Assembly (NCBI GenBank): GCA_015231305.1
Contig: JADGBW010000027.1
Coordinates: forward strand, 1 to 33,599
Source: Magnetococcales bacterium
GTDB lineage: Bacteria > Pseudomonadota > Magnetococcia > Magnetococcales > JADFYX01
Length of the DNA stretch: 33,599 bases
Direction: 5' to 3'
Shown piece after piece: positions 26,840-33,599 of the stretch. Positions within the stretch are counted from its first letter, which is position 1; each line of letters starts with the position of its first letter. A program made the translations under genes and the position numbers. The notes under the pieces were generated by a model. That model was not told the DNA's origin, ran no database searches, and saw nothing but the letters and a program-made list of their open reading frames with translations.

Positions 26840-28293
26840 TATTGGCTGACCAACACTTGATCATCAATTTCTAGCCCGTTTATTACTTCTGCCCACTTAC
26901 TATCAATACCACCAAGACTAACTGCTGTCTCAACACGGGATTCACCCGATTTTTTTATAACCACGGGCTTGCCATTGCGATATTGAACTGCTGTAACAGG
27001 TATTGTAATTGCGTCATTAAGAGTTTTATATGTGATAGTAAGGGCTGCTGACATGCCAAATTGAACGGAGTCAGAAACATTTTCGTTAAAAACTACCTTG
27101 GCTTTAAAACGTCGTAGGTGGGTCTGCTGTTTATCTTCTAGAGCTAAAGAGTCGATACTAGAAAGTGAACCTTGAAAGGTTCTGTCAGTAAAGGCATCTA
27201 GTTTTATATCTGCTCTTTGTCCCACAGTCAGTTTGGTTACATCAATCTCTCGTACCATAAACTCCACTACCATCTCTCTGGTGTCGGGTATCTCCATAAA
27301 TGTTTGGTTAACCCAAATAGCATCACCTAACTGAATTTTGCGTTTTCCTTCAGGGCGGTGTAGCTCTTTATAGAATAAAATACCATCAATAGGGGCGATA
27401 ATATCACACTGAGCAACGTTGTATTTAGACTTATCAAGTTTAGTTTTTCGGCGCATAACCTCCCTAGCCCGTAGGGTTACTGCGTCTTTTTTACGGAGTA
27501 TTTCAAGCTCAGAAGTACGCTTAGTGCGTGCCAACTCATTTTTTGCCCCTTCTACTATAAGGTCAGACTCTCTGATTAACTGGGGCCACTCAAATTTATC
27601 AAAATTATCTAGTTCAGCTTTTGTTAGGGCTAAGGTCTCTTTAGCGTTTTGTACTTGATCTGATATTTTATCCCACTCACGTTGGCTAGCATGGCCCTTA
27701 CTTAAAAGCATATCAAAGTCTTTAAGCTCACTAATTGCTATCTCTTGGCTTCTTTTAGCTTTTTGCATATTATTAAGAAGTATTTTGCGCTTTAATTTAC
27801 CGCTGCCATTTCTCAAATCGTTTGCTTTAATTCGGGCAATCTCTAATTTTTGTACCATAATTTCAATTTTTTGCGACTCTTCTTCTTTCTGTAACAACAG
27901 AGCTTTTTGGGCTGCCGAAAACCTTGCTTCAGAATCCATAAGTTCCATTTCAAATTTTTCTAATTTTTCCATAAAGGGTTTGGTGTCAAAACGCGCTACG
28001 ACCAAGCCTTTGTTAACAAATTGACCTTCATCAATCATCCAAGTCAATGTAGCTTGGTTGCTTGATATTAAAGACTTAATTGGGGCTACCTTAGCTGGGC
28101 GAACCACCCCTCGTTCGTGTATTTGCAAAGCAAAACTTTTTTTGCTTACTTTAACCCAATGGGTCTTGGTTATATTTATATCATCTGTATCCCACTGCAT
28201 AGCACCGACAATAACCAGGATAACCAGCAGCAAAATTCCGCCTCCTAAAACGGATTTACCAACATTTAAATTATTTTTAGGAGATAGGGACAT
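26839..28293 (-). CDS. HlyD/MacA-like periplasmic adaptor of the ABC efflux pump
   Basis: The 484-residue protein is anchored by one N-terminal helix (GGGILLLVILVIVGAMQW, about 18-35). A lipoyl half-motif (TWMIDEGQFVNKGLVVARFD) is followed by an exceptionally long charged alpha-helical hairpin at about 105-290. The second lipoyl half (CDIIAPIDGILFY), a beta-barrel (FMVREIDVTKLTVGQRADI) and a membrane-proximal domain complete it. The layout matches MacA/HlyD adaptors, with a longer hairpin than E. coli MacA. It links the MacB-like permease to the TolC-like channel encoded one base upstream. Confidence 0.92.
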   Translation of the reverse strand: MSLSPKNNLNVGKSVLGGGILLLVILVIVGAMQWDTDDINITKTHWVKVSKKSFALQIHERGVVRPAKVAPIKSLISSNQATLTWMIDEGQFVNKGLVVARFDTKPFMEKLEKFEMELMDSEARFSAAQKALLLQKEEESQKIEIMVQKLEIARIKANDLRNGSGKLKRKILLNNMQKAKRSQEIAISELKDFDMLLSKGHASQREWDKISDQVQNAKETLALTKAELDNFDKFEWPQLIRESDLIVEGAKNELARTKRTSELEILRKKDAVTLRAREVMRRKTKLDKSKYNVAQCDIIAPIDGILFYKELHRPEGKRKIQLGDAIWVNQTFMEIPDTREMVVEFMVREIDVTKLTVGQRADIKLDAFTDRTFQGSLSSIDSLALEDKQQTHLRRFKAKVVFNENVSDSVQFGMSAALTITYKTLNDAITIPVTAVQYRNGKPVVIKKSGESRVETAVSLGGIDSKWAEVINGLEIDDQVLVSQ

Positions 28294-28294
28294 A

Positions 28295-29833
28295 TTATTG
28301 GGCCTGTTTAACAGCTGGTTTTTTTAATGGGTCTAATTTTACTGGTAGCATTTTTGTCTGTTTAGACGGGGTTGGTTCAACCTTATTGGCTGGTATTTTA
28401 AGGGAAAGTTTTAACCAATCTAAGTTTAATATACCTAAATTATAAGCAAGATTCACCGCCATCATATTATATTTCATCTGGTTTCTAACAATATCTAATT
28501 CAGCTTGAGAAAATGCCTGTTCTGCATCCAAAAGGTCTAAGTTATTGGTAAGGCCACGTTCATAACGTAGTTCGGCTAACTCCAGTGCTAATTGAGCCTG
28601 CTTTAGTTGTGCGACACTAATACGATATCGCCTTTTTTCTACTTCAAGATCTTGGTGCAAAACTCTAACGTTGCGTTTTAGACGACGTGCAACGGTTGCT
28701 CTGTCTCGCAGCAAACTGTTACGTAAGGTTTCTTCGCGTTTTAAATTGGCCTTTTCATTAAACCTTCCCAAAGTGGAAGATATTTGTAGGTCAACCCGCC
28801 ATTGGGTATTGTCAGAATCTACTGAAGTTGATTCGTCACTCTGCTCTCTCTGTGTTAAAGCTAACTTAAGATCGGCATCCGGTAGAAGCCCTCTTTTTGC
28901 TTTAAAATAGTTTAAATCAGAAATTTTTTTCTTAATTTGCATAATCCGCCATTCTGGATGGTTGGAAAGAAAATCTTTCTGCCAATTAGCCGGTAAATAT
29001 GGTTCAATATTTATTAAACGTTCATCAAACACCAAAGTATCCATACTGTCTAATGAGAGCAATTCACTTGCGGTTTCTATATCTTTTTCATGTTGACGGA
29101 TTTGATCTTTATGTTGGTTTTTAGTGTTTAAATAAGCTAGTTCAGCACGATATACATCAACTTTAGACTCTAATCCTACATTCTGGCGGGCTACGGCTCT
29201 CATCTGGTTGGCTTGTGCCCTTTGAAGAGATAGTTCAGATTTTGCCAAAAGACGGTTGGATAAACTGACATTAAAAAATGTTCTGACAGCAGATAAAATA
29301 ATTTCTTGTAGCTTTTGTTCGTTGCGAATATGCCCCTGTTCTCTTCTTAGTTCTGCTATGGTAAGTGGTAGTCTTGTGTATTTACTACCCCAACGGCGAA
29401 ACAGCCTTTGGGATATATTGATATATTCCCTAGCAGAAATTATATCACTACCTCCATCAGTTGCAACTCGGTCTCCCACCACCCCCACCGTAATTTGGGG
29501 CCCCAAGGTTGTCTTTCGTTTTGCCTCTATTCCTAAGCTTTGGGTTGAGCTGGTGCTAGAAGTGCTAAAACTGCTTATTGGTTGCCACTGGGTTGTAAAT
29601 TGATATTGTGATTGGCTCAAGTCTAAATCGTTGGTTAAGCTGGTCTCTTTAAGGGCTAAAGCAGCATCACTCTTTTGTAATGTTAAATGAACAAATTGAA
29701 TTAACTCGATGGTGTCTGGCGTGTTATCTTTTGCCAAAAGTGTAGCTGGATTGAAGCAGAGCAAAGAGCAGAATAATAAAACAAAATAAATCATAAGGCT
29801 TTTAATTAATTTGTTCTTAATTGGATATAACAT
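28295..29833 (-). CDS. TolC-family outer membrane channel protein
   Basis: The 512-residue precursor has a signal peptide (KSLMIYFVLLFCSLLCF, cleaved near LLAKD). Two helical repeats typical of TolC-type outer-membrane factors follow. Each has the paired motif of a long heptad helix and a YERGLTNNLDLLDAEQAFSQ-like segment, clearest at about 428-447. The ending, MMAVNLAYNLGIL, is also family-like. It is the first gene of the ABC efflux operon and the only outer-membrane channel in the window, so it may also serve the nearby RND pump. I see no good ribosome binding site before the ATG at 29833. An internal ATG 13 codons later is possible but would weaken the signal peptide. Confidence 0.93.
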   Translation of the reverse strand: MLYPIKNKLIKSLMIYFVLLFCSLLCFNPATLLAKDNTPDTIELIQFVHLTLQKSDAALALKETSLTNDLDLSQSQYQFTTQWQPISSFSTSSTSSTQSLGIEAKRKTTLGPQITVGVVGDRVATDGGSDIISAREYINISQRLFRRWGSKYTRLPLTIAELRREQGHIRNEQKLQEIILSAVRTFFNVSLSNRLLAKSELSLQRAQANQMRAVARQNVGLESKVDVYRAELAYLNTKNQHKDQIRQHEKDIETASELLSLDSMDTLVFDERLINIEPYLPANWQKDFLSNHPEWRIMQIKKKISDLNYFKAKRGLLPDADLKLALTQREQSDESTSVDSDNTQWRVDLQISSTLGRFNEKANLKREETLRNSLLRDRATVARRLKRNVRVLHQDLEVEKRRYRISVAQLKQAQLALELAELRYERGLTNNLDLLDAEQAFSQAELDIVRNQMKYNMMAVNLAYNLGILNLDWLKLSLKIPANKVEPTPSKQTKMLPVKLDPLKKPAVKQAQ

Positions 29834-29837
29834 TTAT

Positions 29838-29851
29838 AGCGATTATACGCT
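29838..29851 (-). promoter_or_regulatory. Palindrome AGCG-TATAAT-CGCT in front of the TolC-like gene
   Basis: Read on the - strand, TATAAT is framed by AGCG and CGCT, 4 nt before the proposed start codon. A second TATAAT-like box lies about 12 nt further upstream. It may be the -10 region of the operon with an overlapping operator. If it is the active -10, the message would be leaderless or start inside the gene, which puts the annotated start in question. Confidence 0.35.
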
Positions 29852-29984
29852 TATTATACACACGAACTCATCCAAATAGCCAAAAGCTTATACGCAGACG
29901 AAGGGGTATTCAGCAATTAGATAACAAAGTATATACCTAGTGCTTAACTACTATCGATATTGTGTCTGAGGAAAAAAATAGGGG

Positions 29985-30017
29985 TATTAATACGGCCAAG
30001 TAGCTGCCGTGTTAATA
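29985..30017 (-). terminator. Hairpin, possible terminator for the YfaP-like gene
   Basis: TATTAATACGGC (29985-29996) pairs with GCCGTGTTAATA (30006-30017), 12 bp with one G-T pair. On the - strand a T7 run follows about 8 nt after the stem. It lies beyond the MITE-like element downstream of the gene ending at 30143. The distance from stem to T-run is larger than ideal. Confidence 0.45.
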
Positions 30018-30019
30018 AA

Positions 30020-30131
30020 CCTAAATTTGGCAGATATTTGCTCATTTATGGCGCAACATATTGAATTTGTTAAAAAATAATAAAAGTCAATATGTTGCAC
30101 CTTTAATGTATGTCAAACTGCCAAATTTAGG
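30020..30131. mobile_element. 112-bp MITE-like nested-palindrome element
   Basis: Perfect 14-bp terminal inverted repeats, CCTAAATTTGGCAG (30020-30033) and CTGCCAAATTTAGG (30118-30131), bound the element. Inside, perfect 12-bp arms GCAACATATTGA (30053-30064) and TCAATATGTTGC (30087-30098) are placed symmetrically, each 19 nt from its terminal repeat. Both ends are flanked by the 5-bp direct repeat ATAAA (30015-30019 and 30132-30136), like a target duplication. It has no coding capacity. It fits a non-autonomous miniature transposable element moved by a transposase elsewhere. The flanks are AT-rich, so the direct repeat could be chance. Confidence 0.6.
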
Positions 30132-30142
30132 ATAAATAAAAT

Positions 30143-31303
30143 CTAGTAAGTAAAGGAATATACTGAACTACTACCAGAACTTAATGTACCAGTTCTAGTT
30201 GAAGTTTCACCATTAATTACAGCTGTTAATGTGAATGAGACACTAGAGCTACCGCTGAAGTATCGAATATACGCATAGTAGGTACCTGATGCAGCGGAAC
30301 TAGTCCACACAATGTTTTCACCTGTGCCTGCAGATCCAGTGTCATCAACATCGAGAGATCCCGTATTGCTATTACAAGATGCAGAAGTGTTTGAATAATA
30401 AATTTCATTACCACAAGGGTCGGTAACATGCAGGTCTAAATCAACACCGGAGTTATTCCAGGTAGCTAGGTTAAACCTTACTACACCAGATGAACCGCTG
30501 AGTGAATCGTCGGATGTTGACTCACTAGAGCTATCGTCGCTTGAGCCGCCAGCTACAGCATAAGCAGCACCACCAAGGGCTACAGCACCTAGTCCTGCTA
30601 AGGCAGCGGTACTCATGCCTGCTGTTCCCGCAGCTGCGGTTGTTGCAGTTGCAGTAGCTGTGGTTGCAGTAGCTGTTGTTGCAGATGCCGTTGCAGTTGT
30701 TGTACCTGCGCTAACTGCTCCTGCACCAGCAGCTGATCCCCCAGCTGCAACTTGACTTACTACCCCTGCCACAACACCAAATTTTGCTGCTGATACCACA
30801 ACATCAGTTACAATATTATCTGCAAAGCCAGCAATTTCGGTGGGAGCTTTGGCAAGTTCAGAATAGACCTGCACCGGATCTTGAGGAGCACTTTGTGATT
30901 CTTGTGGGCTACCTTCCACCACTTTAGCTTGGAAAGTTTGAGATTTAACCACAACATTTTTACTGTTTTTTGCCAGAATCAGGTAATCAATGTTACCTGC
31001 ATTTGCAGCAGGTGCTGGTAGGGTTCCAGCAAATTGATTGTTGCCCATATTTTTCATTGCGACAAAGTTAAAATTTTTGCCTTCTGCTGCCTTAAAATAT
31101 GTCCTAACGACATCAATTCCCGATGGGTCAGTAACGGTAGCTTGTATTTGCAGACGGTTTCCTGAAACAGCTTGTGCTATGCCCTCATGAACAATTTTTG
31201 TCCCTGATGCTGCTGCTGAGGCGGTTTTAGTAATAGGTACATTTAAAAAAACCATTAAAGGAACCACAAATATTGTGACCAGTTTTCTTAGCGATTTTCT
31301 CAA
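30143..31303 (-). CDS. Secreted protein with Ig-like region, Ala/Thr tract and YfaP/DUF2135-like C-terminal domain
   Basis: The 386-residue precursor has a signal peptide cleaved near TKTASA (residue 30). A beta-rich domain at about 35-130 includes VTDPSGIDVVRTYF and resembles a small Ig/fibronectin-like fold. A Pro/Gln linker follows, then a hydrophobic Gly/Ala/Thr tract (175-254) with short TAT repeats, which could span a membrane or form a stalk. An acidic Ser/Asp spacer (255-270) leads to the C-terminal domain with DLDLHVTDPCGNEIYY and SLDVDDTGSAGTGENIVW. These match the VDLHVTDPxG and DDTxGxGPENI pattern of YfaP (DUF2135). C297 and C310 could form a disulfide. The start is TTG, backed by a strong GGGGGAG site. 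The gene is divergent from a GNA1162/CsgG-like pair. Function unknown; a surface or periplasmic role is inferred. Confidence 0.75.
   Translation of the reverse strand: MRKSLRKLVTIFVVPLMVFLNVPITKTASAAASGTKIVHEGIAQAVSGNRLQIQATVTDPSGIDVVRTYFKAAEGKNFNFVAMKNMGNNQFAGTLPAPAANAGNIDYLILAKNSKNVVVKSQTFQAKVVEGSPQESQSAPQDPVQVYSELAKAPTEIAGFADNIVTDVVVSAAKFGVVAGVVSQVAAGGSAAGAGAVSAGTTTATASATTATATTATATATTAAAGTAGMSTAALAGLGAVALGGAAYAVAGGSSDDSSSESTSDDSLSGSSGVVRFNLATWNNSGVDLDLHVTDPCGNEIYYSNTSASCNSNTGSLDVDDTGSAGTGENIVWTSSAASGTYYAYIRYFSGSSSVSFTLTAVINGETSTRTGTLSSGSSSVYSFTY
30641..30700. repeat. Short tandem repeat encoding the Ala/Thr tract
   Basis: GTTGCAGTAGCTGT occurs at 30648 and again at 30663, a 15-bp period, with degenerate GTTGCAG copies on both sides. 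It encodes alternating Thr and Ala on the - strand. Multiples of 15 bp would change the tract by five residues without a frameshift. Confidence 0.6.
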
Positions 31304-31756
31304 CTTTCTTCTCCCCCGAAAATATGTTGGATTAATATTTTATGTGCAAGAAATAATTGTTTATTGTATTTAGCTCTGGCAGACATTTACACAATTATTT
31401 ACAATTGTTACGAAACCATGTTAATTTTATACAACTCCTTACAATGTAATACAGCAAGATTACTGTTTGCAATATACAAAATTTATCCTTTGTTCAAAAT
31501 TAAGGCGATAGAAGCAATAATTTGGCGAAACTTTTTTAAAATTAATATGTGTTTTTATTTTATAAATATGATGTTGCTATAATTTTATAACTATATGAAA
31601 TTATATATAAATAGTAAAAATATAACAAAAAATATTGCTAAATAATTATTGTAATGTTTGTATACATTTAGTCACGTACTTGTTATTATATGGCATTGTA
31701 AAAAAAAATTTAAAATTATTATTAACGAAATATAACTTCTGAGCAGAGATAATTCA
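31304..31756. promoter_or_regulatory. Divergent AT-rich promoter region with extended -10 box
   Basis: These 450 bases separate the YfaP-like gene from the GNA1162-like gene. On the + strand TTGCTATAAT (31574-31583) contains an extended -10 element (TGnTATAAT), giving a leader of about 165 nt. On the - strand GGGGGAG (31311-31317) is the ribosome binding site for the TTG start at 31303. A 72-codon frame at 31364-31582 shows no sign of being a gene. Confidence 0.4.
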
Positions 31757-32464
31757 GTGCTAAAAAAAATCTTTATATCAGCAGTTGTTCTGTATTTATG
31801 GGGCTTAAGTTCCCCATATTCAATTTATTCACCAAGCTTATTACTGGCTGGCGAATCCAATGCAACCCAAGGGGTTGAGCAATCTTTTCTTAATAGTTTA
31901 AAGAATAAATCTCAGTTTGTAATTGCAGTTTTACCAATGGAAAACTTAACTGTAACTGGAGATATTCAGCACCATTTCCGTATGCGAATAATCGATAGGC
32001 TACAGACAAAAGGTTTCACTTTGGTCGATGAAAATTTAATCGATAAAGGTCTAAACAAAGTTGGTGTTTCTCATGCAGGGCAAATAGGTCTGCTCTCATT
32101 TGCTCAGTTAAATAAAATTGTACAAGCAGACGCTTTTCTATCTGGTGCTGTGGAACAAGCCTCTACCCAACATGCCGGAGTTTATAATGCCTATGTTTAC
32201 TCTTGCTCGTTAAAGTTACAAGATCCTCAAGGTAAAGTAATATGGTGGGCAGTACAGGAACGTATCGCCAAACGCAGGTTTGCTATTGATCCTATTAATG
32301 CTTTACTAGATGTGGCCTTGGTAAAAGGTGGCGGTGATATGAAAGAGGCTGCTATGGCTTTGGCTGATAGACTGTTAACTTCACTGCCCCAAGGTCCAGT
32401 TTCTGTATCAATTGGTGATTCACTATTTGATTCGGCAATAGAAATTACCGCAACACCTGGATAA
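31757..32464 (+). CDS. GNA1162/DUF799-like envelope protein
   Basis: The 235-residue product starts at GTG and has a signal peptide (KIFISAVVLYLWGL, cleavage near LLLAGES). The following segments resemble the GNA1162 (DUF799) and LpoB/CsgG alpha-beta fold: FVIAVLPMENLT, then GFTLVDENLIDKGLNKVGV, a GQIGLLSFAQLNKIVQADAFLSG-type stretch, and KLQDPQGKVIWW. GNA1162 proteins are normally lipoproteins, but no lipobox Cys is evident here. A CsgG-like lipoprotein follows after 32 nt. GNA1162 and CsgG genes are frequently neighbours in Gram-negative genomes, which supports both calls. A role in an outer-membrane secretion or assembly complex is inferred, not shown. Confidence 0.65.
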   Translation: MLKKIFISAVVLYLWGLSSPYSIYSPSLLLAGESNATQGVEQSFLNSLKNKSQFVIAVLPMENLTVTGDIQHHFRMRIIDRLQTKGFTLVDENLIDKGLNKVGVSHAGQIGLLSFAQLNKIVQADAFLSGAVEQASTQHAGVYNAYVYSCSLKLQDPQGKVIWWAVQERIAKRRFAIDPINALLDVALVKGGGDMKEAAMALADRLLTSLPQGPVSVSIGDSLFDSAIEITATPG

Positions 32465-32486
32465 TCGAAATTAAATATAATTAATC

Positions 32487-32491
32487 AGGAG
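32487..32491 (+). promoter_or_regulatory. Ribosome binding site of the CsgG-like gene
   Basis: AGGAG lies 5 nt before the ATG at 32497 and fixes the start of the partial gene at the window end. Confidence 0.75.
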
Positions 32492-32496
32492 ATATA

Positions 32497-33599
32497 ATGT
32501 ATACAAGCTATTTGAAAAAATACCCTTTAATTTCACTGCTTTTGTTTATAATGACCTTAGCAGGATGTAGCTCTACTCCTACTCAACCTCCTACAACATT
32601 AGATACAGCTAAAAGCTCCCCATCTGCCCCTGTTAGCAAAAAAATGGATGTTCCATATTTAGGTACAGTAGCTGTGGCTGAGATAACCCTTGGTCATCCA
32701 TCTGCCAAATTAATGTTTAAACAAGATGTGGTGCGGAGCATGACAGCAAGCTCTATGGTGAGCCATGGAGGTTTCAGGGTAATAGACTGGAACCGCTTAA
32801 AACAAGTTCTATTTCGCCGTAATCTTCAGTGGTCAGATGTTGTATCAGATAAAAAACAGCGTCGTGAACTAAAAGATGTCCTATTAAACGATTATTTTTT
32901 AGTTGGTAGTGTTAGTTCCTATGGTGAACGCTGGGACTTCCAAGCCAGTGCTTTTAATAAAAATAAAACTCAAATTGCTAAGGTGCAGATTGACCTACAG
33001 CTAAAAGATGCCTCAACAAATGAAATTGTCTCATCAGTACGAGGTATAGGTGAAGCCAAGCGTACTGTGTCTCAATCTTTAGGGTTTGGTGCTGCTGGTG
33101 GCAGTGACCCAACCTTGGCTACAAATGCATTAAACTTAGCAATTGCCGATGGTGTCTCACAGATGATCACAACAGTTGCATCAGCAAACCGCAGTGTCAC
33201 GGTTGCATCAAGTGGAGCAGTGGTTACAAAGCAAGACTCAACCTGGATAGAGGTTGAGGGTAAGGCATCCGCAGTTTCTGGCAAAAAACTTGCCCGTAAG
33301 CAGGCTTTGATGGACGCTTATAGAAAAGCCATTCGCAAGCAAAAAAAAGCGGGTAACAATATGACCCGTAGTTCCAGTAACTATTTTCAAAGGTATGAAG
33401 TTGTATCCGAGGGAGTAGAGGGAGATGATTATCTGGTTAAATTTCGTGCTTTAGTTGCGCAAAGAAGTTCTATGGCATCAGATGAAGAAGCTGACTTTAC
33501 AGACTTTTTTTCCCAGATCGGTGCGCCAAAATTGCTTTTTTTCTTAACCGAAATAAAAGCCGACAAAGAGAAATCAGCAGGCATAATATTTGATTTAAG
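32497..33599 (+). CDS. CsgG-family outer membrane lipoprotein, 3' end beyond the window
   Basis: The frame stays open from ATG 32497 to the last base (about 367 codons). The N-terminus is a lipoprotein signal with lipobox LAGC (C24). Residues from about 53 read like CsgG: GTVAVAEITLGHPSA, then GGFRVIDWNRLKQVL, LLNDYFLVGSVSSYGE and a strand pair around VQIDLQLKDAS and EIVSSVRGIGEAKR. A SLGFGAAGG stretch precedes a helix with ALNLAIADGV, as in CsgG between its transmembrane hairpins. After about residue 240, WIEVEGKASAVSGKKLARKQAL looks like an appended FlgT/LPP20-type domain, longer than plain CsgG (about 277 residues). CsgG forms a multimeric secretion pore for curli in E. coli; no curli subunit gene is visible here. 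The product probably acts with the GNA1162-like protein. Confidence 0.75.
   Translation, partial: MYTSYLKKYPLISLLLFIMTLAGCSSTPTQPPTTLDTAKSSPSAPVSKKMDVPYLGTVAVAEITLGHPSAKLMFKQDVVRSMTASSMVSHGGFRVIDWNRLKQVLFRRNLQWSDVVSDKKQRRELKDVLLNDYFLVGSVSSYGERWDFQASAFNKNKTQIAKVQIDLQLKDASTNEIVSSVRGIGEAKRTVSQSLGFGAAGGSDPTLATNALNLAIADGVSQMITTVASANRSVTVASSGAVVTKQDSTWIEVEGKASAVSGKKLARKQALMDAYRKAIRKQKKAGNNMTRSSSNYFQRYEVVSEGVEGDDYLVKFRALVAQRSSMASDEEADFTDFFSQIGAPKLLFFLTEIKADKEKSAGIIFDL

Noticed and set aside
31364-31582. A 72-codon frame in the divergent spacer
   Set aside because: AT-rich spacer translation with no initiation signal; it also overlaps the likely promoter.

Overview
The window comes from a Gram-negative, motile, AT-rich bacterium, most likely a proteobacterium. 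The outer-membrane parts (TolC-like channel, lipoproteins, CsgG-type protein), the chemoreceptor, the complete biotin pathway with an E. coli-style BirA operator, and a Pseudomonas-like REP hairpin point that way. I cannot name a genus from sequence alone.

Layout. (1) Positions 1-929: a decayed stretch with the C-terminal remnant of a tyrosine recombinase. (2) 930-9173, + strand: a three-gene signalling cassette. It encodes a membrane multi-PAS protein with a heme-type CxxCH sensor domain and no kinase, a periplasmic type-1 binding protein, and a 1462-residue hybrid histidine kinase (dCache-HAMP-PAS-PAS-HisKA-HATPase-REC-REC-HPt). (3) 9625-9833, - strand: tRNA-Arg(TCT) and tRNA-Pro(TGG), both with encoded CCA. 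(4) 9948-11859, - strand: radA followed by a small exported protein. (5) 12300-14429, + strand: a chemoreceptor with another CxxCH sensor domain, closed by a strong terminator. (6) 14522-20273, + strand: bioF-bioH-like-bioC-bioB-bioD, overlapping or tightly packed, behind a promoter with a 10-bp-arm BirA operator. bioA follows after a short gap and has strikingly different base usage. (7) 20341-20364: a GC-rich REP-like hairpin between convergent genes. (8) 20428-24638, - strand: an RND pump and its adaptor, with a perfect palindrome in front of the ribosome binding site. (9) 24939-29833, - strand: a four-gene tripartite ABC efflux operon in the order TolC-like channel, HlyD-like adaptor, ATPase, MacB-like permease. 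(10) About 29985-30131: a terminator-like hairpin and a 112-bp nested-palindrome, MITE-like element with 5-bp flanking direct repeats. (11) 30143-33599: a secreted protein with a YfaP/DUF2135-like C-terminal domain, divergent from a GNA1162/DUF799-like protein and a CsgG-like lipoprotein that runs off the window end.

How the genes work together. The bio genes can carry a malonyl-ACP methyl ester through pimeloyl-ACP to biotin, with repression by biotin-loaded BirA predicted. The RND operon has no outer-membrane channel of its own and may share the TolC-like one encoded next door. The periplasmic binding protein and hybrid kinase, 6 nt apart, look like a LuxP/LuxQ- or TorT/TorS-type sensory pair, with the multi-PAS protein as a possible accessory input. 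The kinase relay ends in HPt without an output domain, so its regulator must be elsewhere. No CRISPR array, intact insertion sequence, rRNA or replication origin was seen.
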